From Nonomuraea indica (GTDB lineage: Bacteria; Actinomycetota; Actinomycetes; Streptosporangiales; Streptosporangiaceae), in the NCBI RefSeq assembly GCF_002850745.1, contig NZ_KZ559467.1:743962-807961 (forward strand): a stretch of 64,000 nt of DNA, written 5' to 3'. Position numbers and translations under genes: made by a program. The notes beneath the pieces are model-generated. The model was given only the letters and a program-made list of their open reading frames with translations, had not been told where the DNA came from and did no database searches. Below are positions 1 to 8,683 of this stretch, in pieces. Each line of letters begins with the position of its first letter. The stretch's first letter is position 1.

Positions 1-14
1 CGGGTGCGGCATGG

Positions 15-605
15 TCAGCGGGTGCCGCCGGGGCGCCACAGGATCTCCTGGCCCGCGTGAGCCGCCCGGCAGGCGATGAACAGCAGGTCCGACAGCCGGT
101 TGAGATAGGTGGCCGTCAGCGGGTTCATGTCGTCGTGGTCGCGCAGGGCCGCCCAGGTCGAGCGTTCGGCGCGGCGGACCGTCACGCGGGCCACGTGCAG
201 CGCGGCCGTCGCCGGGTCTCCGCCCGGCAGGATGAAGCTGCGCAGCGGCTTCAGCTCGGCGTTGAACCGGTCGCACTGCTGCTCCAGCCAGTCGACGTAC
301 GGCTGCTCCACCCGCAGCGGCGGGAACTCCGGATCGGCCACCACCGGCGTGCACAGGTCCGCGCCGACGTCGAACAGCTCGTTCTGCACCCGCGTCAGCA
401 CCTCGGCCAGCTCGGCGGGCAGCGTGCCGTGCGACAGGGCGGCCCCGAGATGGGCGTTGGCCTCCTCGACGTCGGCGTACGCGGCCAGGCGGGTGTCGGT
501 CTTGTGGGTGCGGCTCATGTCGCCGAGCGCCGTCGTGCCGTCGTCGCCGGCGCGGGTGTAGATGCGGGAGAGTACGACCGGCTTGTCCTTGTCCTGGCGC
601 GTCAT
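15..605 (-). CDS. PduO-type cob(I)alamin adenosyltransferase
   Basis: A 196-residue protein that should transfer the adenosyl group of ATP to cob(I)alamin, making coenzyme B12. The family signature is visible: the N-terminal ATP-binding stretch YTRAGDDGTTALG, then VRRAERS and the C-terminal YLNRLSDLLF helix. The length is normal for PduO/MMAB. The start is taken at ATG 605 because homology begins there; the open frame continues far upstream only because the antisense of the neighbouring gene is open. It is divergent from an ABC exporter operon. A palindrome at 618-631 sits 12 bp upstream. The methylmalonyl-CoA epimerase elsewhere in the window suggests B12-dependent propionate metabolism in this organism (inference). 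Confidence 0.93.
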   Translation of the reverse strand: MTRQDKDKPVVLSRIYTRAGDDGTTALGDMSRTHKTDTRLAAYADVEEANAHLGAALSHGTLPAELAEVLTRVQNELFDVGADLCTPVVADPEFPPLRVEQPYVDWLEQQCDRFNAELKPLRSFILPGGDPATAALHVARVTVRRAERSTWAALRDHDDMNPLTATYLNRLSDLLFIACRAAHAGQEILWRPGGTR

Positions 606-617
606 GCGTTCAGCGTA

Positions 618-631
618 ATGACAAAAGTCAT
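618..631. promoter_or_regulatory. operator-like inverted repeat ATGAC-N4-GTCAT
   Basis: A perfect 5-bp inverted repeat, ATGACAAAAGTCAT, lies in the divergent gap between the adenosyltransferase and the ABC exporter operon. The position fits a regulator site serving one or both genes. LuxR-type response regulators paired with HisKA_3 kinases bind repeats of this general form, but no response regulator gene is present here, so the binder is unknown. Confidence 0.35.
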
Positions 632-731
632 CCGAAAGGGACTCAGGGCGCACGCCGGGGTGGTGATTCCGGCGACTACCGGGCGGATCAGGGCCGCGCG
701 AGGATGAGCCCATGATGAAGGAGAGGATCTG

Positions 732-1628
732 ATGCTCGAGATCAGCGAGCTGCGCAAGCGTTTCGCGGGCGGCCCGGAGTCGCCGGAGGGCAAGCTCGCT
801 CTGGACGGGATCGGCTTCACCGTCCGGCAGGGGGAGATGTACGGGTTCGTCGGCGCGAACGGCGCGGGCAAGACGACGACCATGCGGATCGTGATGGGCG
901 TGCTGCAGGCCGACGCCGGTGCGGTCACCTGGCAGGGCAGGCCGCTGACGTACGCGGACCGGCGCCGGTTCGGTTACATGCCGGAGGAGCGCGGGCTCTA
1001 CCAGAAGATGCGCGTGGCCGAGCAGATCGCCTACTTCGGCCGCCTGCACGGGCTGGACCAGGCGGCGGCGCAGAAGGCCACGGACGACCTGATCGAGCGG
1101 CTCGGCCTCGGCGAACGCAGGGGCGACGCCGTCGAGTCGCTGTCGCTGGGCAACCAGCAGCGGGTGCAGCTCGCGGTCGCGCTGGTGCACGACCCCGAGG
1201 TGCTGATCCTCGACGAGCCGTTCTCGGGCCTCGACCCGCTCGCGGTCGAAACGCTGGCCACGGCGCTGCAGGAGCGCTGCCGCGGCGGGGTTCCGGTGAT
1301 CTTCTCCAGCCATCAGCTCGACCTGGTGGAGCGGCTGTGCGACTCGGTCGGCATCGTCGCCTCCGGCCGGATGGTCGCCACCGGCACCGTCGGCGACCTG
1401 CGGGCCGCCGTGGGCCGCACGCTGCGGGTGGTGGTGCGCGACCCGGCGCCCGGCTGGGCCGACGGCCTGCCCGGCGAGATCGCCGTCCGCGGAGACCGGC
1501 ACGAGCTGGTGGTCACCGGCGGGGACGACCAGGACATCCTGCGCCGTGCCATGAAGGCCGGCCAGGTCGAGCACTTCGGCTACGAGCAGCCGACCCTCAC
1601 CGAGATCTTCAAGGAGGCCGTGGCGTGA
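732..1628 (+). CDS. ABC transporter ATP-binding protein (NatA/DrrA type)
   Basis: A 298-residue nucleotide-binding subunit of an ABC-2 exporter. It shows Walker A GANGAGKTT, a signature loop in degenerate form (SLGNQQRVQLA), Walker B VLILDEPFSGLDP, the switch histidine in SSHQLDLVE, and a C-terminal extension of about 80 residues typical of this exporter class. The start is ATG 732 with the ribosome site AAGGAGAGG. It overlaps the permease gene by 4 nt (GTGA), so the two are translationally coupled. Substrate is unknown; relatives export drugs, sodium or peptides. Confidence 0.93.
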   Translation: MLEISELRKRFAGGPESPEGKLALDGIGFTVRQGEMYGFVGANGAGKTTTMRIVMGVLQADAGAVTWQGRPLTYADRRRFGYMPEERGLYQKMRVAEQIAYFGRLHGLDQAAAQKATDDLIERLGLGERRGDAVESLSLGNQQRVQLAVALVHDPEVLILDEPFSGLDPLAVETLATALQERCRGGVPVIFSSHQLDLVERLCDSVGIVASGRMVATGTVGDLRAAVGRTLRVVVRDPAPGWADGLPGEIAVRGDRHELVVTGGDDQDILRRAMKAGQVEHFGYEQPTLTEIFKEAVA

Positions 1629-2734
1629 ACGCGCTGATCCTGGTGGCACGCCGGGAGATCACCACCCAGATCCGGACGAAGGCGTTCGTCATCGGTCTCA
1701 TCATCACGGCCGTGCTGGTGGGGGCCGTGGCGTTCGCGCCCAAGCTCATGGGTGGCCCGGACGAGTACACCCTCGGCACGGTCCACTCGCAGCAGCTCCC
1801 CGTGCAGGCCGCGGCGCCCGACGCGAAGATCGAGTGGCGGGCGTTCCCGGACGAGGCGGCGGCCAGGCGGGCGCTGCTCGACGGCGACGTGGACGCGGTC
1901 CTCGTCGACGGCACCAAGGTGCTCACCGACGGCAAGATCGAATCGGAGCTGGGCGTGCTGCTGCAGAGCACGCACCGGGAGGCCAAGCTGGGCGCGTCCG
2001 GCGTGCGGATCGAGCCGCTGCAGATGCAGTCGGTCGGCGCCGACACCCGCTACCAGGAGGCGCGCACCGGGATCGCCGTGGTGCTGACGCTCGTCCTGTT
2101 CATGCTGATCATCGGCCAGGCGATGATGGTCGCCATGGGCGTGGTGGAGGAGAAGGGCAGCCGGATCGTGGAGATCCTGCTGACCTCGATCCGCCCGTGG
2201 CAACTGCTCGGCGGCAAGATCATCGGGTTGGGCGTGCTCGGCCTGATCAACCTCGGCACGATCCTCGTGGTCGGCCTCGGCGCGTCGTTCGTCTCGGGCG
2301 TGGCGGTGGACTTCCCGCCCGGCACGCCGGGCATCGTGGCCGGGGTGCTGGTCTGGTTCGTGCTGGGCTACGCCTTCTTCGCCACCCTGGCCGCGGCACT
2401 CGCCTCGCTGGTGTCGCGTCAGGAGGAGGTCGGCAACGTGATGACGCCGCTGACCATGCTCATCATGGTGTCGTACTTCATCGCCTTCTACGCGACCGCC
2501 GAGCCGACCGGCACCCTGGCCACGATCATGTCGTTGATCCCGCCGTTCTCGTCGATGGTCATGCCGGTGCGGATGGCCGCCGCCGAGGTGCCGCTGTGGG
2601 AGATCGGGCTGTCGATGGCGCTCATGGCCGGGGCGGTGGTGGCGGTGCTGGCGTTCGGGGCCAAGATCTACGAGCGGGCCGTGCTGCGCACCGGCGCCCG
2701 GGTCAGGCTGGCCGAAGTCCTGCGGGCGAGGTAA
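1625..2734 (+). CDS. ABC-2 family permease (NatB-like)
   Basis: A 369-residue membrane subunit for the preceding ATPase. There is one N-terminal transmembrane helix (about residues 19-38), a soluble outer domain of roughly 120 residues, then about five more helices, which is the NatB/YhaP arrangement. The GTG start at 1625 overlaps the ATPase stop codon. The open frame extends upstream inside the ATPase gene, but that part is an artefact of GC-rich sequence. A histidine kinase follows after 10 nt, so this is probably a three-gene operon. Confidence 0.9.
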   Translation: MNALILVARREITTQIRTKAFVIGLIITAVLVGAVAFAPKLMGGPDEYTLGTVHSQQLPVQAAAPDAKIEWRAFPDEAAARRALLDGDVDAVLVDGTKVLTDGKIESELGVLLQSTHREAKLGASGVRIEPLQMQSVGADTRYQEARTGIAVVLTLVLFMLIIGQAMMVAMGVVEEKGSRIVEILLTSIRPWQLLGGKIIGLGVLGLINLGTILVVGLGASFVSGVAVDFPPGTPGIVAGVLVWFVLGYAFFATLAAALASLVSRQEEVGNVMTPLTMLIMVSYFIAFYATAEPTGTLATIMSLIPPFSSMVMPVRMAAAEVPLWEIGLSMALMAGAVVAVLAFGAKIYERAVLRTGARVRLAEVLRAR

Positions 2735-2744
2735 CCGGACCCCG

Positions 2745-3914
2745 ATGGACTCGATCACGCGGGCTCGGCGGCTGTGCCGGTGGGTGCTGATCTCCCTCCT
2801 GGGGCTGGTGTGGTTCACGCTCTCCCTGCAGATCGTCACCGAGATCGGCCTCGGCCGGGCGCAGTGGTGGCGCCTCGGCCCGGCGCTGGCCGCCGTGATC
2901 GTCTTCAGCCGCTCCTACCTGCGGGTGCTCGACGCGGCACTGGAGTCCCGGTACGCCACCAAGGACGTGGTGGTGGCCGGGGCTCTGGCCGTGTTCGCCG
3001 CGTCCATCGGCGGGGGCGACCCGGTCGGCTGGGGGCTCGTGCTCATGGCGTGGCTGTCGGTCGCGACGGTGGGCATCCCGCTCTGGCGGGCCGTGCTGAT
3101 CTCGGTGGGCACGTACGTGGTGGCCGTCGGCATCGGCGCGGCCAACGTCCTGGGCGGTTACCGCCTGCTGTTCGACGGTCAGGCCGACCCCGTGGTCTCC
3201 ATCCCGTTCATGGTGGTGATCTACGGGATCATGTGCGCGAGCTTCCCGCCGTCCAACCGGATCTGGGTGTGGATCTACCGGCTCGCCGTGCAGGCCCACG
3301 AGGGGCGGGAGGCGCACGCCAGGCTGGCGGTCGCCGAGGAGCGGCTGCGCTTCGCCCGGGATCTGCACGACCTCGTCGGCCACCAGCTCTCCGCCATCGC
3401 CGTCAAGACGGAACTGGCCGTACGGCTGTCGGATGCGGACACCTCGGCGGCCAGGGCGGAGATGACGGAGGTCAACGCGCTGACCCGCAAGGCGCTGCGC
3501 GAGCTGCGGCAGGCCGTGCGCGGCTACCGCGAGCTGGACCTGCCGGCGGAGCTGGAGAGCGTGCGCGGCGTGCTGGAGGCGGCCGGGGTGCGGTGCGAGC
3601 TGCGCCTGCCCCACCGCGACCTGCCCGCCGGGGTGGGGCCGGTGTTCGCCTACGCCGTGCGGGAGGCGGTGACGAACGTGCTCAAGCACAGCAGCGCCAC
3701 GTTCTGCGACATCACGCTCCGGTTCACCACCGAGGAGGCCGCGCTGCTGGTGCGCAACGACGGCGTGGTGCGCCGTCAGGCGGCCGATCTGGGCAGCGGC
3801 CTGTCGGGGTTGGGGGAGCGGCTGGCGGCAGTCGGTGGCGAGCTGAGGGCGCATCCGACGGCGGACGGGCACTTCGTTCTCGACGCTGTCGTGTCACTGC
3901 CGATTCGTGGGTAG
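2745..3914 (+). CDS. sensor histidine kinase, HisKA_3 (NarL-system) type
   Basis: A 389-residue membrane kinase. There are about five predicted transmembrane helices in residues 12-180, a short coiled linker, then the HisKA_3 dimerisation box with phospho-acceptor H208 in the motif RDLHDLVGHQLSA, and a C-terminal HATPase domain (EAVTNVLKHS N-box; GSGLSGLGERL G2 region). It lies 10 nt after the ABC permease and is presumably its sensor partner. Such kinases usually have an adjacent LuxR-type response regulator; here the next gene is a STAS protein instead, so the kinase is an orphan within this window. Confidence 0.92.
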   Translation: MDSITRARRLCRWVLISLLGLVWFTLSLQIVTEIGLGRAQWWRLGPALAAVIVFSRSYLRVLDAALESRYATKDVVVAGALAVFAASIGGGDPVGWGLVLMAWLSVATVGIPLWRAVLISVGTYVVAVGIGAANVLGGYRLLFDGQADPVVSIPFMVVIYGIMCASFPPSNRIWVWIYRLAVQAHEGREAHARLAVAEERLRFARDLHDLVGHQLSAIAVKTELAVRLSDADTSAARAEMTEVNALTRKALRELRQAVRGYRELDLPAELESVRGVLEAAGVRCELRLPHRDLPAGVGPVFAYAVREAVTNVLKHSSATFCDITLRFTTEEAALLVRNDGVVRRQAADLGSGLSGLGERLAAVGGELRAHPTADGHFVLDAVVSLPIRG

Positions 3915-4008
3915 TGGGGGAGTATCGGGGGGCTACCCCATGCCCACCGCCGTGGGCAGGCATGACGACACCGCGCGGATGCGCGCCGGTGCGAGGTGAG
4001 GAGGTGAC

Positions 4009-4326
4009 ATGCGCGTCCGGGGCAATCCGAAAGCCCAGGTGGTGAAGATCGGCGCCCGGCTGGATGCCGGCACGTCGGCCGGGGCGCGGTCACAGCTGCA
4101 CGACGCCGTCGACTCGGGCGAGGGCGACCTGATCCTGGATGTCTCCCGGCTGGAGGTCATCGACGCCACCGGCCTGGGCGTGCTCGTGGGCACGCATCGG
4201 CGGGCGATCGCCGCGCAGCGCCGCCTCGTGCTGCGCGGAGTGCCTCCGCGGGTCATGCGGATCCTGGCGGTGACGCGGCTCAACCGGGTGCTGCACGTCG
4301 AGGCGGAGGAAGCGGCCGTGGCGTGA
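4009..4326 (+). CDS. STAS-domain anti-sigma factor antagonist
   Basis: A 105-residue single STAS domain of the SpoIIAA/RsbV class, which binds an anti-sigma kinase in its unphosphorylated form. The phosphorylation loop reads VIDATGLGVLV, with Thr where many relatives have Ser. The ribosome site GAGGAGGTGA is nearly perfect and fixes ATG 4009. No anti-sigma kinase or sigma factor is adjacent. The stop codon lies in the loop of a strong hairpin (4313-4337). Confidence 0.9.
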   Translation: MRVRGNPKAQVVKIGARLDAGTSAGARSQLHDAVDSGEGDLILDVSRLEVIDATGLGVLVGTHRRAIAAQRRLVLRGVPPRVMRILAVTRLNRVLHVEAEEAAVA

Positions 4327-4337
4327 CGCCACGGCCG
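4313..4337. terminator. hairpin terminator with the stop codon in its loop
   Basis: An 11-bp perfect stem, CGGCCGTGGCG paired with CGCCACGGCCG, with a 3-nt loop that is exactly the TGA stop of the STAS gene, followed by ATTTCC. It should stop STAS transcription and also faces the convergent TetR gene. Confidence 0.65.
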
Positions 4338-4467
4338 ATTTCCGCCGTCGCTCGTCGTTGATGTTTCAATCACATTGCCGCATGGGGGGCTTCCGCGGCG
4401 AAGGCCGATTTCAAATCCATCCGAAAATACCGATTTATGCGGTTCTTAATCCGGAAGGTGTATGTGC

Positions 4468-5091
4468 TCAGGTGCCGCCGAGCGACCGTCTGAAGATGTG
4501 CGTCGCCACATCGACGAGTTCGTCCAACTCCGGCGGCTCCTCCGACAGCAGCCATTCGATGAGCAACTCTTGTAGCGCTCCAATGGCTCCGAGGGCGACC
4601 AGCCGCCGCGAGGGCGCGGTGCCCACCGGGAAATCGGCGGACGCCTCCTCGACGAGCCGGGCGAAGGACTCCACGGCGCGCTGGCGCGAGGCCGTGAGGA
4701 CGTCTCCCGACCTGCGCACCTCCAGATGCATGATGCGGGCCCGCCGCCAGTCGGCCGTGGCGAATTCGACGTACGCGCGAATGCCGGCCTGGACGCGCCC
4801 GTCCAGCGTGTCCGGCGCCTCCTGCAGGGCCTTGGTCACGTGGGCCAAGCTCTCCTCCACGCACCGGTCGTGCAGCGCCTGGAGGAGTTCCTCGCGTCCG
4901 CCGAAACACTCGTAGAAGGCCCGGTTGGAGATCCGCGCCTCCGAGCACAGCCTTTCGATCGTCGTCGCCGCGAAACCTGGCTTCGCGTATAGCGTGTAGG
5001 CGGCCGTCATCAGCCGCTCGCGTCTGTCCGCCAGCCTTTGCTCAGCCGACATTCCCCGGTAAGACCGGTTCACAATCCACCCGTCCAACAT
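4468..5091 (-). CDS. TetR/AcrR family transcriptional regulator
   Basis: A 207-residue regulator with the N-terminal helix-turn-helix (TTIERLCSEARISNRAFYECFGG) preceded by the RSYRG...AEQRLADRRERL segment common in actinobacterial members. The C-terminal helical ligand domain is not identifiable further. Start is ATG 5091, with a GGGGGC ribosome site; a TTG start at 5115 is possible but lacks one. The target is unknown: neighbours are a convergent STAS gene and, 245 bp away on the upstream side, nucS on the same strand. The 141 bp downstream (4327-4467) are AT-richer than the rest and hold no gene. Confidence 0.85.
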   Translation of the reverse strand: MLDGWIVNRSYRGMSAEQRLADRRERLMTAAYTLYAKPGFAATTIERLCSEARISNRAFYECFGGREELLQALHDRCVEESLAHVTKALQEAPDTLDGRVQAGIRAYVEFATADWRRARIMHLEVRRSGDVLTASRQRAVESFARLVEEASADFPVGTAPSRRLVALGAIGALQELLIEWLLSEEPPELDELVDVATHIFRRSLGGT

Positions 5092-5336
5092 GATCGTGGC
5101 CCCCAGAGCACACAATTATGGACGGATGATCGGCTTCTGGGAAAGGGCGAAAAGATTGCCTCTTACATCGGCCATGCAAGAACGTGACAATCCTGACCGG
5201 CGGCTCAATCCTCGCGACGGCTGAGACGGGGCCACACCCCGATATCCGGGCAGGACACGGCGCGGTGGAACGGGCCAGCGAGGCCGCTTCCGCCCCTCGG
5301 GACAGCGCCCTCGGCACGGCGCTCCCCGGCGGCGCC

Positions 5337-5999
5337 TCAGAACAGCGTCGGGTTCTCCGGCTCGATGCCGCGCAGCGCGTCGTAGTCGAGGGTGACGCAG
5401 TCGATGCCGCGGTCGGCCGCGAGCACGCGGGCCTGCGGTTTGATCTCCTGGGCGGCGAAGACCCCGCGGACCGGCGTGAGCAGCGGGTCGCGGTTGAGCA
5501 GCTCCAGGTAGCGGGTGAGCTGCTCGACCCCGTCGATCTCGCCGCGCCGCTTGATCTCCACGGCGACGGTCGCGCCGCTCGCGTCGCGGCAGAGGATGTC
5601 GACCGGGCCGATCGCCGTCATGTACTCGCGCCGGATGAGGGTGTAGCCGTCGCCCAGCGTGGTGATGTGCTCGGCGAGCAGCTCCTGAAGGTGCGCCTCG
5701 ACGCCGTCCTTGATCAGGCCCGGGTCGACGCCCAGCTCGTGACTGGAGTCGTGGAGGATCTCCGCCATGGTCAGCACGAGCTTCTCGCCCGTCTTGCCGT
5801 GGGTGACCGTCCAGGTCTCGCCGTCCTCCTTGAGCTTGCACGGCGGGTTCATCCAGTTGAGCGGCTTGAAGGCACGGTCGTCGGCGTGGATCGACACGCT
5901 GCCGTCGGCCTTGATGAGCACCAGCCTCGGCGCCATCGGCAGGTGTGCCGTGAGCCGACCGACGTAATCCACGCTGCAGCGCGCGATGACCAACCGCAT
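5337..5999 (-). CDS. nucS: mismatch-specific endonuclease NucS/EndoMS
   Basis: A 220-residue endonuclease that carries out non-canonical mismatch repair in actinobacteria lacking MutS/MutL, cutting both strands at G-T, G-G and T-T mismatches. The N-terminal DNA-binding/dimerisation domain ([12 protein letters not shown]) and the C-terminal RecB-like nuclease core ([29 protein letters not shown]) are complete, and the length matches mycobacterial NucS. The C-terminus ends in PTLF; in corynebacterial EndoMS the C-terminal tail binds the sliding clamp, so this may do the same. Start is ATG 5999; the longer open frame upstream is antisense to the dehydrogenase gene. Confidence 0.95.
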   Translation of the reverse strand: MRLVIARCSVDYVGRLTAHLPMAPRLVLIKADGSVSIHADDRAFKPLNWMNPPCKLKEDGETWTVTHGKTGEKLVLTMAEILHDSSHELGVDPGLIKDGVEAHLQELLAEHITTLGDGYTLIRREYMTAIGPVDILCRDASGATVAVEIKRRGEIDGVEQLTRYLELLNRDPLLTPVRGVFAAQEIKPQARVLAADRGIDCVTLDYDALRGIEPENPTLF

Positions 6000-6035
6000 G
6001 ACGGTCCACCTTAGCGGCTCTGGAAAACTGGACGC

Positions 6036-7484
6036 ATGGCGTTCGAGAGGGTGGGAGTCGTCGGCCTCGGCACGATGGGGGCCGGCATCGCGGAGGTCTT
6101 CGCGCGGGCCGGGCTGCGGGTGATCGGCGTCGAGGCGGACGCCGAGGCGCTCGCCCGCGGACGCGGGCACCTGGAGAGGTCCACCGGCCGGGCGGTCGAC
6201 CGGGGGCGGCTGGGCGAGGCCGAGCGCGAGGAGATCCTCCGCCGCGTGACGCTGACCACCTCGCGTGACGACCTGAGCGAGGCCGACCTGGTGGTGGAGG
6301 CGATCCCCGAGATCCTCGACGCCAAGGTGTCGCTGTTCGAGGATCTCGACCGCATCTGCAAGCCGCAGGCCGTGCTGGCCACCAACACCTCCTCGCTGTC
6401 CGTCACCGCCGTCGCCGCCGCGACGGGCCGCCCCGGCAGGGTCGTCGGCATGCACTTCTTCAACCCGGCGCCCGTGATGCGGCTCGTCGAGGTCGTGGGC
6501 ACGGTGGTGACCGAGCCCGGGGTCCTCGACGAGATCGCCGGGCTGGCGCGGCGGCTGGGCAAGACGCCCGTGGCCGTGGGGGACCGGGCCGGGTTCGTGG
6601 TCAACCGGCTGCTCCTGCCGTACCTCAACCACGCCGCCGTGCTGCTGGAGAACGGCGTGGCCGCGCGTGACGACATCGAGGCGGCGATGACGCTCGGGGC
6701 GGGGCTGCCCATGGGGCCGTTCGCGCTGCTCGACCTCATCGGGCTCGACACCGCCTACGAGGTGATGTGCGTGCTGTTCGACGAGACCCGCGACCGCCGG
6801 CACACACCCGCGCCGCTGCTGCGTGAGCTCGTCACCGCCGGGCTGCTCGGCCGCAAGAGCGGCCGCGGCTTCCACGGCGAGCCGCCGGTGCGCCGGGAGT
6901 CCGAGCGGGCCGCGGTCATCACCTACCGGGTCGAGGGGGAGGGGGCCGGCGCGGTGGCCGAGCGGCTGGCGCAGGCCGGGTTCAAGACGTCCGACGACCC
7001 GGACGTGGTGCTGCGGCTCGCCGACCGGCCCGTGGTGGAGCACGCCGTACGGCTGCCGCGTCCCGACGTCATGGTGGGCGTCCACCTCGTGGGCGAGCGG
7101 GTGGCCGAGGTGGCCGCCACGGCCCTCACCTCACCCGGAGCCGTCGCGGCGGCTCGCGACCTGATGAAGGTCATCGGCCGCACCCCGGTGCCGTGCCGCG
7201 ACCGGGCCGGCTTCGTCGTGGACGCGCTGCTCTACCCCTACCTCAACGACGCCGTCAGGATGGTCGAGGCGGGCTACGCCTCGATCGGCGACGTCGACGC
7301 GGCCATGCGGCTGGGCTGCGGCTACCCCGCCGGGCCGATCGAGACCCTGGAGATCATCGGCCTCGACCGCGTGCGCGACGGCCTGAGAGCCCTCTACACC
7401 GAATACCGCGAGCCCTCCTACGCGCCCGCGCCGCTGCTCGACCACCTGGTCACGGCCGGCCTGACCAGTTTCCCCCGGCCATGA
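6036..7484 (+). CDS. 3-hydroxyacyl-CoA (3-hydroxybutyryl-CoA) dehydrogenase
   Basis: A 482-residue NAD(P)-dependent dehydrogenase that interconverts 3-hydroxyacyl-CoA and 3-oxoacyl-CoA. The Rossmann fold starts at once ([18 protein letters not shown]). The catalytic region shows NTSSLSVT and [18 protein letters not shown] 3HCDH C-terminal domain (about 190-285) is followed by a second copy (about 390-475, again [15 protein letters not shown]). The tandem C-terminal domain architecture is known in actinobacterial PaaH-type enzymes. It is divergent from nucS and overlaps the next gene by 4 nt (ATGA). The partner thiolase may be the one at 23.5 kb (inference). Confidence 0.93.
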   Translation: MAFERVGVVGLGTMGAGIAEVFARAGLRVIGVEADAEALARGRGHLERSTGRAVDRGRLGEAEREEILRRVTLTTSRDDLSEADLVVEAIPEILDAKVSLFEDLDRICKPQAVLATNTSSLSVTAVAAATGRPGRVVGMHFFNPAPVMRLVEVVGTVVTEPGVLDEIAGLARRLGKTPVAVGDRAGFVVNRLLLPYLNHAAVLLENGVAARDDIEAAMTLGAGLPMGPFALLDLIGLDTAYEVMCVLFDETRDRRHTPAPLLRELVTAGLLGRKSGRGFHGEPPVRRESERAAVITYRVEGEGAGAVAERLAQAGFKTSDDPDVVLRLADRPVVEHAVRLPRPDVMVGVHLVGERVAEVAATALTSPGAVAAARDLMKVIGRTPVPCRDRAGFVVDALLYPYLNDAVRMVEAGYASIGDVDAAMRLGCGYPAGPIETLEIIGLDRVRDGLRALYTEYREPSYAPAPLLDHLVTAGLTSFPRP

Positions 7485-7771
7485 GCCCGCGCCGTGCCCG
7501 CCGCCGGGACGACTCGCGTCCTGTCGGCTTCCCCCGGGGCATGGACCGGGTCGAGGAGTGGCCCGACGGGGAGTGGAAGGTGCGCATGCTGGCCGGCGGC
7601 TCCTCGGCCAAGAACTACCGCTGTCCCGGCTGCGACCAGGAGATCCCCGGCGGTCAGCCGCACCTGGTGAGCTGGCCCAACTGGACGGGCGGCGACGACG
7701 AGCGCCGTCACTGGCACACGGCGTGCTGGCGCAAGAGACTGGACCGCGGGCCCGGCCGAAGCCGCTACTGA
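7481..7771 (+). CDS. conserved small protein with CxxC zinc-ribbon-like motif
   Basis: A 96-residue hypothetical protein, translationally coupled to the dehydrogenase by an ATGA overlap. The N-terminus is Arg-rich; residues 20-35 are RVEEWPDGEWKVR-like; then come CPGCDQEI and the HWHTACW segment, giving Cys/His ligands that could hold one zinc. It resembles a protein family conserved across Streptomyces and relatives that has sometimes been annotated as ATP/GTP-binding, though I see no P-loop. Function unknown. Confidence 0.8.
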   Translation: MSPRRARRRDDSRPVGFPRGMDRVEEWPDGEWKVRMLAGGSSAKNYRCPGCDQEIPGGQPHLVSWPNWTGGDDERRHWHTACWRKRLDRGPGRSRY

Positions 7772-7816
7772 CGCTGCCGGAGAGCCCGGCAACCCCCATC
7801 ACGAAAGAGGACCAAG

Positions 7817-8521
7817 GTGGAGATCCGTGCGGCGACCGTGCTGCCGGCCAGACGTGAGCCGATCGAGTTGCACACCGGTGACGGACTGACCCTGGTGGGC
7901 GAGCTGGCCCTGCCGGCCGACCGGCCGCCGGTGGCCACGCTGGTCACCCTGCATCCGCTGCCGACCCACGGCGGTTTCATGGACAGCCACGTCTACAAGA
8001 AGGCCGCCAACCGGTTGCCCGCCCTCGCCGACCTGGCCGTGCTGCGCTTCAACACGCGCGGCACGTCCTCCGAGCGGGGCACCTCGCAGGGCGCGTTCGA
8101 CGGCGGGCAGGGCGAGCGGTTCGACGTGGCGGCGGCTCTGGAGTACGCCGAGTTCCACGATCTGCCGCGCGTGTGGGTGGTCGGGTGGTCGTTCGGCACC
8201 GAGCTGGCGCTGAAGTGGGCGCACGACCCGCTGGTGGAGGGCGCGGTCCTGCTCTCGCCGCCGCTGCACCGGGCCACCGACGACGACCTCGACGCCTGGG
8301 CCCGGTTCGGCCGGCCGCTGGTCGTGCTCGTGCCGGAGTTCGACGACTACCTCAAGCCCGACGACGCCCGGGCCCGCTTCGCGCGGGTGCCGCAGGCGGA
8401 GGTCATCGGGGTCGAGGGCGCCAAGCACCTGTGGGTGGGCGAGCCCTACGTGCGCATCGTGCTCGACGAGATCGTCAAGCGGGTCAACCCGGCCGCGTAC
8501 CCGCTCCCCACCCATGTCTGA
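7817..8521 (+). CDS. alpha/beta hydrolase
   Basis: A 234-residue alpha/beta-hydrolase of the YqiA/dienelactone-hydrolase-like type seen across actinobacteria. The nucleophile elbow is VVGWSFGTELA (Ser of GWSFG), with the oxyanion-region motif TLHPLPTHGG upstream and the catalytic His in GAKHLWVGE near the end. Start is GTG 7817 behind GAAAGAGGA. Substrate unknown. It lies 45 bp after the zinc-finger-like gene and may belong to the same transcript. Confidence 0.85.
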   Translation: MEIRAATVLPARREPIELHTGDGLTLVGELALPADRPPVATLVTLHPLPTHGGFMDSHVYKKAANRLPALADLAVLRFNTRGTSSERGTSQGAFDGGQGERFDVAAALEYAEFHDLPRVWVVGWSFGTELALKWAHDPLVEGAVLLSPPLHRATDDDLDAWARFGRPLVVLVPEFDDYLKPDDARARFARVPQAEVIGVEGAKHLWVGEPYVRIVLDEIVKRVNPAAYPLPTHV

Positions 8522-8683
8522 CGGTTTCCTCCACATCCGAACGTAATTCTGATGAAATATGCCACCAAGATCTGGACGGCCGCCTGTTGCTGAATGACAA
8601 TCCGATCGTCAACTGAAGATCGTGGCGATGCCGGGCGGGCGTGACCTCGCACGGCATCCCCGCCTCGGCAAGGGCGTGGGCGG

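Noticed and set aside
5042..5317. A 91-residue minus-strand frame between nucS and the TetR gene
   Set aside because: It overlaps the TetR start, has no ribosome site and no recognisable sequence; the 245-bp gap appears non-coding.
7481..7771. ATP/GTP-binding protein label for the small zinc-finger-like protein
   Set aside because: No P-loop or other nucleotide motif can be seen; only the Cys/His cluster is supported.
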